The notes under the pieces: model-generated
Told to the model about the DNA's origin: nothing
Database searches by the model: none
The model's input: the letters and a program-made list of their open reading frames with translations, nothing else
Program-made: the position numbers and the translations under genes
Part shown: positions 34,106-42,838 of the stretch, one piece after another
Position numbering within the stretch: the first letter of the stretch is position 1
Layout of the letters: each line of letters starts with the position of its first letter
Assembly: GCA_900549415.1 (NCBI GenBank)
Contig: URNX01000027.1
Location: forward strand, 1 to 46,192
Reading direction: 5' to 3'
DNA from: an uncultured bacterium
GTDB taxonomy: Bacteria > Verrucomicrobiota > Lentisphaeria > Victivallales > UBA1829
Length of the DNA stretch: 46,192 bases

Positions 34106-34855
34106 TCAGTACTCCATAGGTGATGCGTCCGGATGAATGGAAGCGCGGACGCGGTTGTAGTAATTGACCATCTGTTCGGTGGTTTCGGAATCAAATTCAA
34201 GGTTGCCGAGAAAATCGTGCAGATCCTTTTTTGCGAGTTTGCGCAGACGGCGGCGGGAACACTTGCGGATTTTCTCCAGATCAATCCACGCTGTTTCCAT
34301 GCGCGAATCGCGGTTGATGATCCAGAGCATGTTCTGCGGCAGAGCCGTGCCGTGACGGTACCCCGCTTCATGCAGAACGGCGAGATCGTGCAGAATCCGT
34401 TTACAGAACGCTTTGCGCGAGCCTTCCTCATGCGCCAGTTCGCCGCCGGGACAGAAGACGAGACCGTTCCGCGAGTTTTTGACAAATTCGGTGACGATGA
34501 AGCAGGTCTTGAGTTTGAAACACCTGCGGGTGTCGCCGCACGCGAGCAGCTGCGGAACCGGAATGCCGAGCGATTCCGCCACGCGGTATCCCGCGGCTTC
34601 ACGCGCAACAAACGAAGGGCGCAGAAAGAAGCGCCAGAAACGGGTGTTTGTGTAATCCTTCCAGACAATTGTGAGTCCGTCGAATTTGCGCGGAAGCACG
34701 GTTTTCCAGACGGTTTTGTGGCGGGTTTTCCAGATGATTTCCGCGTTTTCTTCGCTCAGCGGGTGACGCTGGATATGGCGGAAGGCGCTCCGGAACGCGG
34801 ATGCAACCCACGACCAGGAAAAACATTTTCCCATTGAGATTTTTGTTTCCGGCAT
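34106..34855 (-). CDS. Lipopolysaccharide kinase-like protein (Kdo/WaaP type), atypical catalytic loop
   Basis: A 249-residue protein with a eukaryotic-kinase-like fold of the LPS kinase group. Visible are the lysine segment LTIVWKDY, the helix REAAGYRVAESLGIPVPQLLA, the hinge FIVTEFVKNS, the loop LHEAGYRHGTALPQNMLW and the metal-binding WIDLEKIR. In active members the loop reads HxD..xxN; here the aspartate position is Thr (HGT) while the Asn remains. It may be a pseudokinase or use another base. It lies between arnD (21 bases) and panB (3 bases) in one operon, so a lipid A or core-sugar role is likely by context. Confidence 0.7.
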   Translation of the reverse strand: MPETKISMGKCFSWSWVASAFRSAFRHIQRHPLSEENAEIIWKTRHKTVWKTVLPRKFDGLTIVWKDYTNTRFWRFFLRPSFVAREAAGYRVAESLGIPVPQLLACGDTRRCFKLKTCFIVTEFVKNSRNGLVFCPGGELAHEEGSRKAFCKRILHDLAVLHEAGYRHGTALPQNMLWIINRDSRMETAWIDLEKIRKCSRRRLRKLAKKDLHDFLGNLEFDSETTEQMVNYYNRVRASIHPDASPMEY

Positions 34856-34876
34856 GAGTACCTCCTTTCGGAAACA

Positions 34877-35761
34877 TCAGCCCTGCAGAGCAAGCACTCC
34901 TTCGCGTCCGGGGATTTCCCCCTGCACAAGCCGTCCTTTCGGAATGGAGGAGAGATCCTCAGGCAGAAGGTCGCCGGGAGCGCAGAATTCGATGCCGCGC
35001 GCTTTGGCTTCGGTCAGAAATTCGTCGAACATCGAAGCGCAGATGCGCCCTTCGACTTCGGCGTGAATCGTCAGCATGTTCAGTCCGCCGGGTTTGAAGC
35101 GGGCGAGCAACCGACTGTTGTAATTTTCATTGGTAATGCCGTCGCGTCCGTAGACTTCATCGTAAGTGGGCAGATCTAGCGGAATCTGCGGCTGGGTCAG
35201 AACTTCACCGTCCACGACGGGCATGAAGATGAAGGAGCCGCGGCAGTCGCTGTTGTAGCGGAACGGGAGCGTCTCCTTGCATTTGAGCAGCTGTTCCGTG
35301 CAGCGCCAGCCGGGGGATGCGGAGCAGGTGGGGGCGGCGCCGGTGATGCGGACCAGTTCATCGAACGCGCGCTTGACGTGCGAGAAGCCCTGTTCCACGG
35401 TCATGACGTCGGATTTCGCCTGCCAGTAGCGGTGATCCCACGCATGGACACCGATTTCGTGTCCGGCTTTCGCGGCGCTCCGGATCACCTCTTCGCCGCG
35501 TTTCCCGATCATCGGTCCGGGCCATGCGGTTCCCATCAGCAGAATGTCCCACCCGTAAAGGCTGGCCGCTTTGGTGCGGAGCATTTTCCAGAGGAATGCG
35601 GGCTTGAGCAGACGCCACAGGTTGCGTCCCATGTTGTCGGGGCCGACGGAGAAGAAGAAGGCGCCGCGCACCCCGTGTTTGTCGAGGGTGCGCAGAAGCT
35701 GCGGCACGCCATCGCGGGTGCCGCTCAGTGTATCGACGTCAATGCGGAGTCCGGCTTTCAT
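34877..35761 (-). CDS. arnD: 4-deoxy-4-formamido-L-arabinose-phosphoundecaprenol deformylase
   Basis: A 294-residue polysaccharide-deacetylase-fold enzyme that removes the formyl group from undecaprenyl-linked Ara4FN at the inner membrane. It follows E. coli ArnD closely by memory: GLRIDVDTxxGTRxGVP, FFSVGPDNMGRxLWRL, LYGWDILLxGTAWPG, GVHAWDHRYWQA (metal histidines) and FRYNSDCRG. The start overlaps the arnA stop (35758-35761). C-terminus VQGEIPGREG matches the family end. Confidence 0.95.
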   Translation of the reverse strand: MKAGLRIDVDTLSGTRDGVPQLLRTLDKHGVRGAFFFSVGPDNMGRNLWRLLKPAFLWKMLRTKAASLYGWDILLMGTAWPGPMIGKRGEEVIRSAAKAGHEIGVHAWDHRYWQAKSDVMTVEQGFSHVKRAFDELVRITGAAPTCSASPGWRCTEQLLKCKETLPFRYNSDCRGSFIFMPVVDGEVLTQPQIPLDLPTYDEVYGRDGITNENYNSRLLARFKPGGLNMLTIHAEVEGRICASMFDEFLTEAKARGIEFCAPGDLLPEDLSSIPKGRLVQGEIPGREGVLALQG

Positions 35762-37761
35762 TTTACTCCGAACTCTCCGGATTCGACCGCCTGCTTCAGG
35801 AAGAAGTCGAGGGTCATTTCAATGGAGTCTTCGAGCTTGACGACCGGTTTCCAGTCGCAATACTTCCATGCGTTCCTGATGCTGGGCTTGCGGTGCTGGA
35901 CATCCTGATAGCCTTCGCCGTAGAACTCTCCGGATTCGATGACCTTGTAGCCTGCGAACGGCGGGAATTTTTTGCGGAGCGGATGCTTGTCGAATTTCGC
36001 AACCAGAATCTCGGCGAGTTCGCGGATGCTGGCTTCGTTTTCGGGACAGCCGATGTTGATGATTTTGCCGTCGCAGCGCCCGTCCTTGTTCTCAATGATG
36101 CGGAACAGGCACTCGATACCGTCGGTGACGTGGGTGAAGCAGCGTTTCTGCTCGCCGCCGTCGATGAGCTGAATCGGATTACCCTGCACGAGGTTGAGGA
36201 TCAGCTGGGTGATTGCGCGGGAGCTTCCGATTCGGGCGGAGGTGAGACTGTCGAGCTTGGGTCCCATCCAGTTGAACGGGCGGAAGAGCGTGAATTTGAG
36301 ACCCTTCATGCCGTAAGCCCAGATGACGCGGTCGAGCATCTGCTTGGAGCAGGAGTAGATCCAGCGCTGCATGCGGATCGGGCCGAGAATGAGCTTGGAG
36401 TTGTCCTCGTCGAAGGATTCCTCGTTGCACATTGCGTAGACTTCGGAAGTGGAGGGGAAGATGATGCGCTTGTTGTATTTGACGCAGTAGCGGACGATGC
36501 GCAGGTTCTCTTCAAAGTCGAGTTCAAAGACTTTGAGCGGATTGCGGGTGTACTCAATCGGGGTCGCGATGGCGACGAGCGGGAGAACGACGTCGCATTT
36601 TTTGACGTAGTATTCGATCCATTCGCGGTGAATGGTGATATCGCCTTCGGTGAAGTGGAAGTCGGGGTTGGAGAGCAGTTCCTGAATGTAGTTGGAACGC
36701 AGGTCCATGCCGTAGATTTCATATTCGCCGCTTGCAAGCAGACGCTCGCTGATGGCGCTGCCGATGAATCCGTTGACGCCGAGGATCAGGATGCTCTTTT
36801 TGCGTTTCGGACGAAGCGCGGCGGGATCGGAGACGAACTGCATCTTCTGCACCAGACGGCAGTCTTTCACCAGCTGTTCGCCGGAGGAGTAGAGACCGTT
36901 TGCAGTCTGGGCGAAGTTGACTTTGACCGCACCGCTTCCGCAGGCGATCGTGAGCGGCTCCGTCGAGAGAATCGTGCCCGGTTTCGCCTTTGCGGATTTT
37001 GCGGGAAGTTTGACTTCGGAGACGTCCCAGATCAGATACTTCTTGTCGCCGAGGAAGCTGAATGCGCCGGGATAGGGGCGGGTCACGCCGCGGACGAGGT
37101 TGCGGACGTCGGCCGCGGACCTGGTCCAGTCGATCGCTCCGTCGGCGGGTTTGCGCTTGCCGAAGTAGGTGGCTTCCTTCTCGTTCTGCTTTTTGCCTTT
37201 GACTTTTGTTTTGGCTTTTGCGAGCTTGGGCAGTTCTGCTGCGAGCAGTTCGGCTGCGGCTTTTGCGGCTTTCAGATGAACGTCTTTCGCAGTGTCGTTT
37301 GCGCCGATGGAGATTTTCTTCTGCGCGACGATGTCGCCCGCGTCAACCTTTTCGGTCATGACATGGAGTGTGACGCCGGTTTCTTTTTCGCCGTTGATGA
37401 CGGCCCAGTTGATGGGAGCGCATCCGCGGTATTTCGGGAGCAGGGAGCCGTGGAGGTTCAGAGCGCCTTTTGACGGGATCGCAAGGAGTTCCTTTCCGAT
37501 CAGAGAGCGGTAGTAGAAGGAGAAAATGTAGTCGGGCTTCATCGCCTTGATGCGGGCGACCCAGAGCGGATGGTTCGGGTTTTCGGGCGCATAGACCGGG
37601 ATTCCGTGATCCGCGGCGACTTCCGCGACGGAACGGAACCAGAGATTTTCATTGGGATCATCTTTGTGCGTGAAGACGGCGGAAATCTCGAACCCGTTCT
37701 TCAGCAGCGCCTCGATGCCTTCGCATCCGATGTTGTTGTAGGCGAAAACGACAGCTTTCAT
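35758..37761 (-). CDS. arnA: Bifunctional UDP-Ara4N formyltransferase / UDP-glucuronate decarboxylase
   Basis: A 667-residue enzyme of the Ara4N pathway. The N-terminal formyltransferase (1-~300) has NLHGSLLPKYRG and MTEKVDAGD with the N-H-D catalytic set. The C-terminal short-chain dehydrogenase (~320-667) has GVNGFIGSA for NAD, STSEVYAM, RWIYSCSKQMLD (Tyr and Lys of the active site) and QHRKPSIRNA (the decarboxylating Arg). A lysine/alanine-rich insert (KAKTKVKGKKQNEKEA) sits inside the N-terminal half. It follows arnC by 30 bases and overlaps arnD by 4. It should act in the cytoplasm. Confidence 0.95.
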   Translation of the reverse strand: MKAVVFAYNNIGCEGIEALLKNGFEISAVFTHKDDPNENLWFRSVAEVAADHGIPVYAPENPNHPLWVARIKAMKPDYIFSFYYRSLIGKELLAIPSKGALNLHGSLLPKYRGCAPINWAVINGEKETGVTLHVMTEKVDAGDIVAQKKISIGANDTAKDVHLKAAKAAAELLAAELPKLAKAKTKVKGKKQNEKEATYFGKRKPADGAIDWTRSAADVRNLVRGVTRPYPGAFSFLGDKKYLIWDVSEVKLPAKSAKAKPGTILSTEPLTIACGSGAVKVNFAQTANGLYSSGEQLVKDCRLVQKMQFVSDPAALRPKRKKSILILGVNGFIGSAISERLLASGEYEIYGMDLRSNYIQELLSNPDFHFTEGDITIHREWIEYYVKKCDVVLPLVAIATPIEYTRNPLKVFELDFEENLRIVRYCVKYNKRIIFPSTSEVYAMCNEESFDEDNSKLILGPIRMQRWIYSCSKQMLDRVIWAYGMKGLKFTLFRPFNWMGPKLDSLTSARIGSSRAITQLILNLVQGNPIQLIDGGEQKRCFTHVTDGIECLFRIIENKDGRCDGKIINIGCPENEASIRELAEILVAKFDKHPLRKKFPPFAGYKVIESGEFYGEGYQDVQHRKPSIRNAWKYCDWKPVVKLEDSIEMTLDFFLKQAVESGEFGVK

Positions 37762-37791
37762 TGTTGCTCCTTCTCTATATAAAATTGACGA

Positions 37792-38751
37792 TTATTTCTG
37801 TTTTCTTCCGGTGACCGATTCGATGAAGAACTGCGGGCGTCCGCGGGTGTTCATGTGAATCTTGCCGATGTATTCGCCGAGAATGCCCATCGCCACGAAC
37901 TGACCGCCCATGAAGATGAAGACCAGAGAAAAGAGGGTGAACACTCCGTGCTGGCTCCAATCGTCGCCGTGAATCCGGGTCATGATGAAGATGTAGAGAC
38001 CGAACAGGATTCCGAATGCGGCAAGCAGAGTTCCGATGTAAGTCAGCATCCGGAGCGGGAAGATCGAAGTTCCCGTCAGCAGGTCGTACTGAAGCGCGAT
38101 CAGTTTCCAGACGTTGTATTTCGATTCTCCCGCCATGCGGTCGGCGTGTTTGACGTGGATTTCAATGGTGCGGCGCGCATAGCTCATCGCGAGCATCGGA
38201 ATGAACTTTCCGTGTTCGGGACACTGCAGAATGGCGTTGACGACGGTGCGGGAATATCCGCGCAGCATGCAGCCGTAGTCGGTCATGGTCTTGCCGTTGC
38301 AGAGTTTGCGAACCATCAGATTGACCGTCTTGGAGGCCCAGCGGCGGAAGAATGTGTCTTTGCGGTTCTCTCGGATTGTGCCGACAACGTCGTAGCCCTC
38401 GCGGAGTTTTTCAACGAGTTTCGGAATCTCTTCCGGCGGGTTCTGGAGATCGGCGTCGAGTGTGATGACGTACTTGCCGACCGATGTCTGAAGTCCCGCT
38501 GTGACAGCCGCGTGCTGCCCGAAGTTGGTTGTGAGGAATACGCCGACGACTTTTCCGCCGTTCTTTTCCGCCGCCTCGCGGATCATCTGCGCCGAATTGT
38601 CCGCGCTGCCGTCGTCGACAAGGATCATTTCGTATGAAATGCCCATAGGATCGCACGCCGCAAGAGTTCTGCGGATCAGTTCGCTCAGATTTGCCTCCTC
38701 GTTATAGACGGGGATTACAAGAGAAAGTTCGGGTTTGTCTGTCAGTTCCAT
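37792..38751 (-). CDS. arnC: Undecaprenyl-phosphate Ara4FN transferase
   Basis: A 319-residue GT2 enzyme that moves Ara4FN from UDP to undecaprenyl phosphate on the cytoplasmic side of the inner membrane. The N-terminal domain has SLVIPVYNEEANL, VDDGSADNS and the nucleotide-metal site TLDADLQNPPEEIPKL. Two C-terminal membrane helices (about 238-262 and 272-296) anchor it. It is the first gene of the arnC-arnA-arnD unit. AGGTGA and CAGGA lie upstream. Confidence 0.92.
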   Translation of the reverse strand: MELTDKPELSLVIPVYNEEANLSELIRRTLAACDPMGISYEMILVDDGSADNSAQMIREAAEKNGGKVVGVFLTTNFGQHAAVTAGLQTSVGKYVITLDADLQNPPEEIPKLVEKLREGYDVVGTIRENRKDTFFRRWASKTVNLMVRKLCNGKTMTDYGCMLRGYSRTVVNAILQCPEHGKFIPMLAMSYARRTIEIHVKHADRMAGESKYNVWKLIALQYDLLTGTSIFPLRMLTYIGTLLAAFGILFGLYIFIMTRIHGDDWSQHGVFTLFSLVFIFMGGQFVAMGILGEYIGKIHMNTRGRPQFFIESVTGRKQK

Positions 38752-38770
38752 TCCTGTTCACCTCTGTTAT

Positions 38771-38776
38771 AATATA
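38771..38776 (-). promoter_or_regulatory. -10 element before arnC
   Basis: Minus strand TATATT (38776-38771) followed by ATAAC, 20 bases upstream of the arnC start. I could not find a convincing -35 box, so only the -10 is called. Confidence 0.4.
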
Positions 38777-38986
38777 CCGCAGAATCGGAAAATTTCATCC
38801 GGTTGAAAGCGTATTTTTCTGATTTTTTTTATTTTTTTGTGCGGCAACGGAAACACTTTACAGCCGGAATGCCGCTTTTTCAAGCCGGATTGCCCGATTT
38901 TAAGATTAAGTTTCTGTAATAATCCGCGCAGATTCTGCGGGAAACTCCGTTTTGCATGGAATGTCTGAAAATTTTTCCGATTCCGC

Positions 38987-39014
38987 TTGCGTATTCCTTT
39001 CAACCTTATATATT
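38987..39014 (+). promoter_or_regulatory. Possible promoter of the GH39 gene
   Basis: TTGCGT (38987-38992), 16-bp spacer, TATATT (39009-39014). It faces the arnC promoter across a T-rich 200-bp gap. Confidence 0.45.
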
Positions 39015-39037
39015 ATCCGGAAAAAGGAGTAATGATA

Positions 39038-40465
39038 ATGAAACAGCTGATTTTCGACTGGAACAGGAAAACAAAATCCTCCCGCCTCTGGGAGTTCGGT
39101 GTGAACACCTGCCACGCAACGCTCTGGCTGCGCCGCGATCTGCCCGCACAGCTGAGACATGAGCATAACGCGCTCGGTTTTCAATACGTGCGTTTTCACG
39201 GAATCCTCAACGACGACATGGATGTGATGCGCGCGGACGGCACTTTTCATTTTGAGCGTGTCATCAAGGCATATGAAGCGGTGCTGAAAGCGGGGATGAA
39301 GCCGTTTGTCGAGCTCTCCTCCATGCCCTCCGCTCTGCAGTCGACAGATTCGAAAATCTGTTTTTACGGGTTCCGCAACTCTCCTCCGGAAAGCTGGAAG
39401 ACCTGGAAAGAATTGATTGCCGCATTTACCCGCGCTCTGCTGGAACATTTCGGGGAAGAGGAGATTAAAACCTGGTATTTTGAAGTGTGGAATGAACCGG
39501 ACATCCCGTTTTGGACAGGCTCGATGGAGGAGTATTTCAAACTCTATGACCTTGCTCGCGCCGCCGTCAAATCGGTGTGCCCCGCGTGTCGTGTCGGCGG
39601 GCCTGCAACCTCCAAGACAAAATGGATTCCTGAATTTGTCGCGCACACCTCCAAACCCTCCGCGGAGGACCCGTCGGAAGGAATCCGCTGCGACTTCATT
39701 TCCACTCATGCTTATCCGAGCGACCTTGCGTTCCTTGACGCCGCCGATGGTGCAGTCTCCCTTCAGGAAGCCGGCGTTCTCCGTATGCTTTATTCCGCCG
39801 CGCGGTCCGTTATCGATGCCGCATGGGGTGCGGATTTCCCGCTGTTCATCGGCGAGTGGAACTCTTCCGCCGGACCGTATGCGTTCAATCATGACGAGTG
39901 CAACAATGCCCCGTTCATCTGCAAAACCATGTCGGAACTGCGCGGAATCTGCTGCGGAAGCATGTATTGGAACGCAACCGATATTTATGAGGAAGGCGGT
40001 TTTCATTACACTCCGTTCCACGGCGGGTACGGCATGATCAACGTCAACGGTTTCCCGAAATCGTCGTACCACGCATTCCGTTTTCTTCGGGAGACGGGCT
40101 CGGAAGAGCTTTCCGCCCGTTTCAGCGGAGAGCCGCGCGAGGAACACGGCGTGCTCGCTTCGCTGGAAGGAAACGAACTGCGTCTGCTGGTCTGGAATTA
40201 CCGTCAGCCGGAAACGGAAGGCGTGCCGCTGGAGTTCACTATTCCGGATCTGGCGTCCTCGACGGGGTCGATTGAGCGTATTCTGCCCGGACACGGCAGC
40301 GCATACGAGACGTGGCTTGAACTGGGCAAACCGGATTTTCTGAACCGTGAGACTTTTGATGCGCTGGACGCCGCTTCGCGCACGGAAGTTCATCCACTGA
40401 GCGGCTCGGCGCCTGTTTCAGTTCCATCCGGAACGGCGGCGCTGCTGAAGTTCCATCTTTCTTAA
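39038..40465 (+). CDS. GH39 beta-xylosidase-like glycosidase
   Basis: A 475-residue intracellular enzyme of clan A with the GH39 pattern. GFQYVRFHGILNDDM at the start of the barrel, FEVWNEPDIPFW gives the acid/base E153 and FIGEWNSS the nucleophile E273. A beta-sandwich of about 110 residues ends the protein. No signal peptide is present. GH39 includes beta-xylosidases and alpha-L-iduronidases; xylosidase is the safer guess. ATG 39038 is preferred because AAGGAG (39024-39029) is 8 bases upstream; ATG 39032 is too close. A response regulator follows after 11 bases. Confidence 0.85.
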   Translation: MKQLIFDWNRKTKSSRLWEFGVNTCHATLWLRRDLPAQLRHEHNALGFQYVRFHGILNDDMDVMRADGTFHFERVIKAYEAVLKAGMKPFVELSSMPSALQSTDSKICFYGFRNSPPESWKTWKELIAAFTRALLEHFGEEEIKTWYFEVWNEPDIPFWTGSMEEYFKLYDLARAAVKSVCPACRVGGPATSKTKWIPEFVAHTSKPSAEDPSEGIRCDFISTHAYPSDLAFLDAADGAVSLQEAGVLRMLYSAARSVIDAAWGADFPLFIGEWNSSAGPYAFNHDECNNAPFICKTMSELRGICCGSMYWNATDIYEEGGFHYTPFHGGYGMINVNGFPKSSYHAFRFLRETGSEELSARFSGEPREEHGVLASLEGNELRLLVWNYRQPETEGVPLEFTIPDLASSTGSIERILPGHGSAYETWLELGKPDFLNRETFDALDAASRTEVHPLSGSAPVSVPSGTAALLKFHLS

Positions 40466-40476
40466 GGAGATTTTTC

Positions 40477-41145
40477 ATGCGGATTCTGATTATTGAAGAC
40501 GACGACCAGACTGCGGAAGTTGTATCAAAAGGTTTTGAACAGGCCGGATTTCAGACATTCCGGTGTGCGGACGGTCTTTCCGGACTTGAAGCAGCGAAGA
40601 GCGAACCGTTTGATGCGGCTGTCATAGACATCATGCTTCCGAAACTGGACGGCTTTTCTGTAATCGACGGAATCCGCGCGGCGAAACTGAATCTTCCGAT
40701 CATTGTTCTGAGCGCGAAGGATTCGGTGGAGAGTAAAATCAAAGGGCTGGAGAAGGGCGGCGACGATTATTTGGCCAAGCCTTTCTCTCTCTCCGAATTG
40801 ATTGCGCGAGTCCAGGCTCTTCTGCGGCGCGCGAACTCGATTGTTGAGCCCGGCGTGCTGATGGTCGAGGACTTGCGTATTGACATTCTGACGCGCAAGG
40901 TCACGCGCGGCGGTCAGCGCATAGAGCTTGCGCCTTTGGAATACCAGCTTCTTGAGTATCTGGTCCGCAACAAAGGTCGCGTCATTTCCCGCACAACGAT
41001 TCTTCAGCATGTATGGGAATACAATTTTGATACTCAGACGAACATTGTGGATGCCCGTGTGTGTCGTCTCCGTGAGAAAATCGACAAGGATTTCGACCGC
41101 AAGCTGATCCGCACCGTCCGCGGTTTCGGCTACGTTCTGGAATAA
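40477..41145 (+). CDS. OmpR-family response regulator
   Basis: A 222-residue two-component regulator. The receiver has EDD at 7-9, phosphoacceptor D51 (VIDIMLP), S79 and K101 (LAKPF). The winged helix covers about 125-222 (LAPLEYQLLEYLVRNKGRVISRTTILQHVW, ending RTVRGFGYVLE). No histidine kinase gene is adjacent, since the next gene is an unrelated ATPase with its own promoter. It follows the GH39 gene by 11 bases and may report on glycan use, or simply be a misplaced orphan; AAGGAG precedes it. Confidence 0.93.
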   Translation: MRILIIEDDDQTAEVVSKGFEQAGFQTFRCADGLSGLEAAKSEPFDAAVIDIMLPKLDGFSVIDGIRAAKLNLPIIVLSAKDSVESKIKGLEKGGDDYLAKPFSLSELIARVQALLRRANSIVEPGVLMVEDLRIDILTRKVTRGGQRIELAPLEYQLLEYLVRNKGRVISRTTILQHVWEYNFDTQTNIVDARVCRLREKIDKDFDRKLIRTVRGFGYVLE

Positions 41146-41155
41146 GTTCTGCCGT

Positions 41156-41184
41156 TTGCATTTTCCGGAATGAAATGCTACATT
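41156..41184 (+). promoter_or_regulatory. Promoter of the AAA-ATPase gene
   Basis: TTGCAT (41156-41161), 17-bp spacer, TACATT (41179-41184). Confidence 0.5.
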
Positions 41185-41202
41185 AAGAGCCGAGGTGATG
41201 AA

Positions 41203-42762
41203 ATGAGCGAATTAGAGTTGACATCCAGTATCTATTCTTTTGAAAAATTGCGGACCGGCAGTTTTTTATATATAGATAAAACGGAATACCTCTGGAATCT
41301 GCTCCGTCCCTCCTGCGGCATGTATTTTCTTTCCCGTCCGCGCCGTTTCGGAAAATCGCTGACTCTCTCCACTCTGAAAGCTGTTTTTGAAGGGAAAAAG
41401 GAGTTGTTCAAAGGGCTTGCCCTTTACGACAAGCCATACAGCTGGGAGAAGCATCCTGTTATTCATCTTGACATGAACGGGCGCCGCTTTGACACACTGG
41501 AGAATCTGGAGCGCAGTCTGCGCGAGATTTTGAAAGAACAGGCGCTTGTTCACAAAGTTGAACTGGAGTACGAGGCGTCGGAAACGATGTTTCAAAAACT
41601 GATCCTGCGTCTTTCGGAGCAGGGGGGCGTTGTTGTTCTGCTGGATGAATACGACAAGCCGATTCTGGAAAATATTCTGTCTCCGGATGCGCAGAAGTTT
41701 ATGGATGCTCTGAAAAGTTTCTATTCTGTGATCAAAGGCAAAGCGGAGCTGTTCCGCTTTGTGTTTGTTACGGGCGTGACAAAATTCTGTCATGTGTCCA
41801 TTTTCTCCGATTTGAACAATCTTTTTGATATTACGATGGATGAGCGTTACGCATGTATGCTCGGTTATACACAGGAGGAGTTCGAACGTTACTTCGCTTC
41901 GCGGATTGCGGAAACGGAAAAACATCTTGCAATTCCCCATGAGTCGTTCCTGGCAAAGATCAAGGCGTGGTATGACGGCTATCGTTTTGCTGCAAAAGCG
42001 GAGTCCGTTTACAATCCAGTTTCTCTTGCCGCTTTTTTCATGAAAGGCGGCGAGTTCAGCAATTTCTGGTTTTCGACGGGAACTCCATCTTTCCTGATGC
42101 AGCTGGTTCGGAAAACAAATTTTGATTTTGAAGCGGTTCTCAATAAACCGATTTCCGCTCTTGCGTTTTCCGCCTATGAAGTGAACAATCTGGATCCGCT
42201 GCCGCTGCTGCTTCAGACCGGCTATCTGACGATTCGTGATTCTTTTGAAGATTTCGGCATGACTTTCTACAACCTCGCTTTCCCGAATATTGAAGTCCGT
42301 TCCGCATTTGACAGCTACTTGCTGAACGCGTATACGGATATCAACCGCGAAGCGCTGTCCGGTTATGCAATGGAGCTTGCAACATCCGTCCGCGAAGGGA
42401 AAATTGAAAAATTTATGGAAACCCTGAAAATGTTTTTTTCCGCAATTCCGTATGATATTCAGCTTGCGGACGAAAAATATTATCAGACGGTGTTTTATAT
42501 TCTGTTCCTGCTTCTCGGTGTTTACATCGAAGCGGAGGCGCGCACAAATCGAGGGCGCATTGACGCCGTTGCCGCCTGCGGCGACTGGGTTTATATTTTT
42601 GAATTCAAGCTGAATCAGAACGCCCCAACGGCTTTATCTCAGATCCGCGACAGAGAATATTATCAGAAATATCACCGGGCTGAAAAGCGCATCGTTCTTG
42701 TGGGCGCGAATTTTGATTCCGGAAAACGTCAGATTTCCGACTGGCTCAGCGAAGAACTGTGA
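41203..42762 (+). CDS. AAA-ATPase-like protein with PD-(D/E)XK C-terminus (DUF1703 type)
   Basis: A 519-residue protein of the AAA-ATPase_like plus DUF1703 group, many-copy in gut anaerobes and of unknown function. The N-terminal domain has FLYIDKTEYL, the Walker A-like RPRRFGKS (45-52) and the Walker B-like VVVLLDEYDKPI. The C-terminus carries the nuclease-like GRIDAVAACGDWVYIFEFKL (D...ExK) and ends with an SxGKRQISDW tail. The start at 41203 has GAGGTGA upstream. Base composition is more AT-rich than its neighbours, which may point to acquisition. It is monocistronic. Confidence 0.88.
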   Translation: MSELELTSSIYSFEKLRTGSFLYIDKTEYLWNLLRPSCGMYFLSRPRRFGKSLTLSTLKAVFEGKKELFKGLALYDKPYSWEKHPVIHLDMNGRRFDTLENLERSLREILKEQALVHKVELEYEASETMFQKLILRLSEQGGVVVLLDEYDKPILENILSPDAQKFMDALKSFYSVIKGKAELFRFVFVTGVTKFCHVSIFSDLNNLFDITMDERYACMLGYTQEEFERYFASRIAETEKHLAIPHESFLAKIKAWYDGYRFAAKAESVYNPVSLAAFFMKGGEFSNFWFSTGTPSFLMQLVRKTNFDFEAVLNKPISALAFSAYEVNNLDPLPLLLQTGYLTIRDSFEDFGMTFYNLAFPNIEVRSAFDSYLLNAYTDINREALSGYAMELATSVREGKIEKFMETLKMFFSAIPYDIQLADEKYYQTVFYILFLLLGVYIEAEARTNRGRIDAVAACGDWVYIFEFKLNQNAPTALSQIRDREYYQKYHRAEKRIVLVGANFDSGKRQISDWLSEEL

Positions 42763-42778
42763 AAATTTTTTAGCCCGC

Positions 42779-42806
42779 TTGATTTCCCCGTTTTCTGTGG
42801 TAAAAT
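42779..42806 (+). promoter_or_regulatory. Promoter of nagA
   Basis: TTGATT (42779-42784), 16-bp spacer, TAAAAT (42801-42806). Confidence 0.5.
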
Positions 42807-42838
42807 ATTCTAAAAAACAACAGCTTAAGGAGTTTGAT

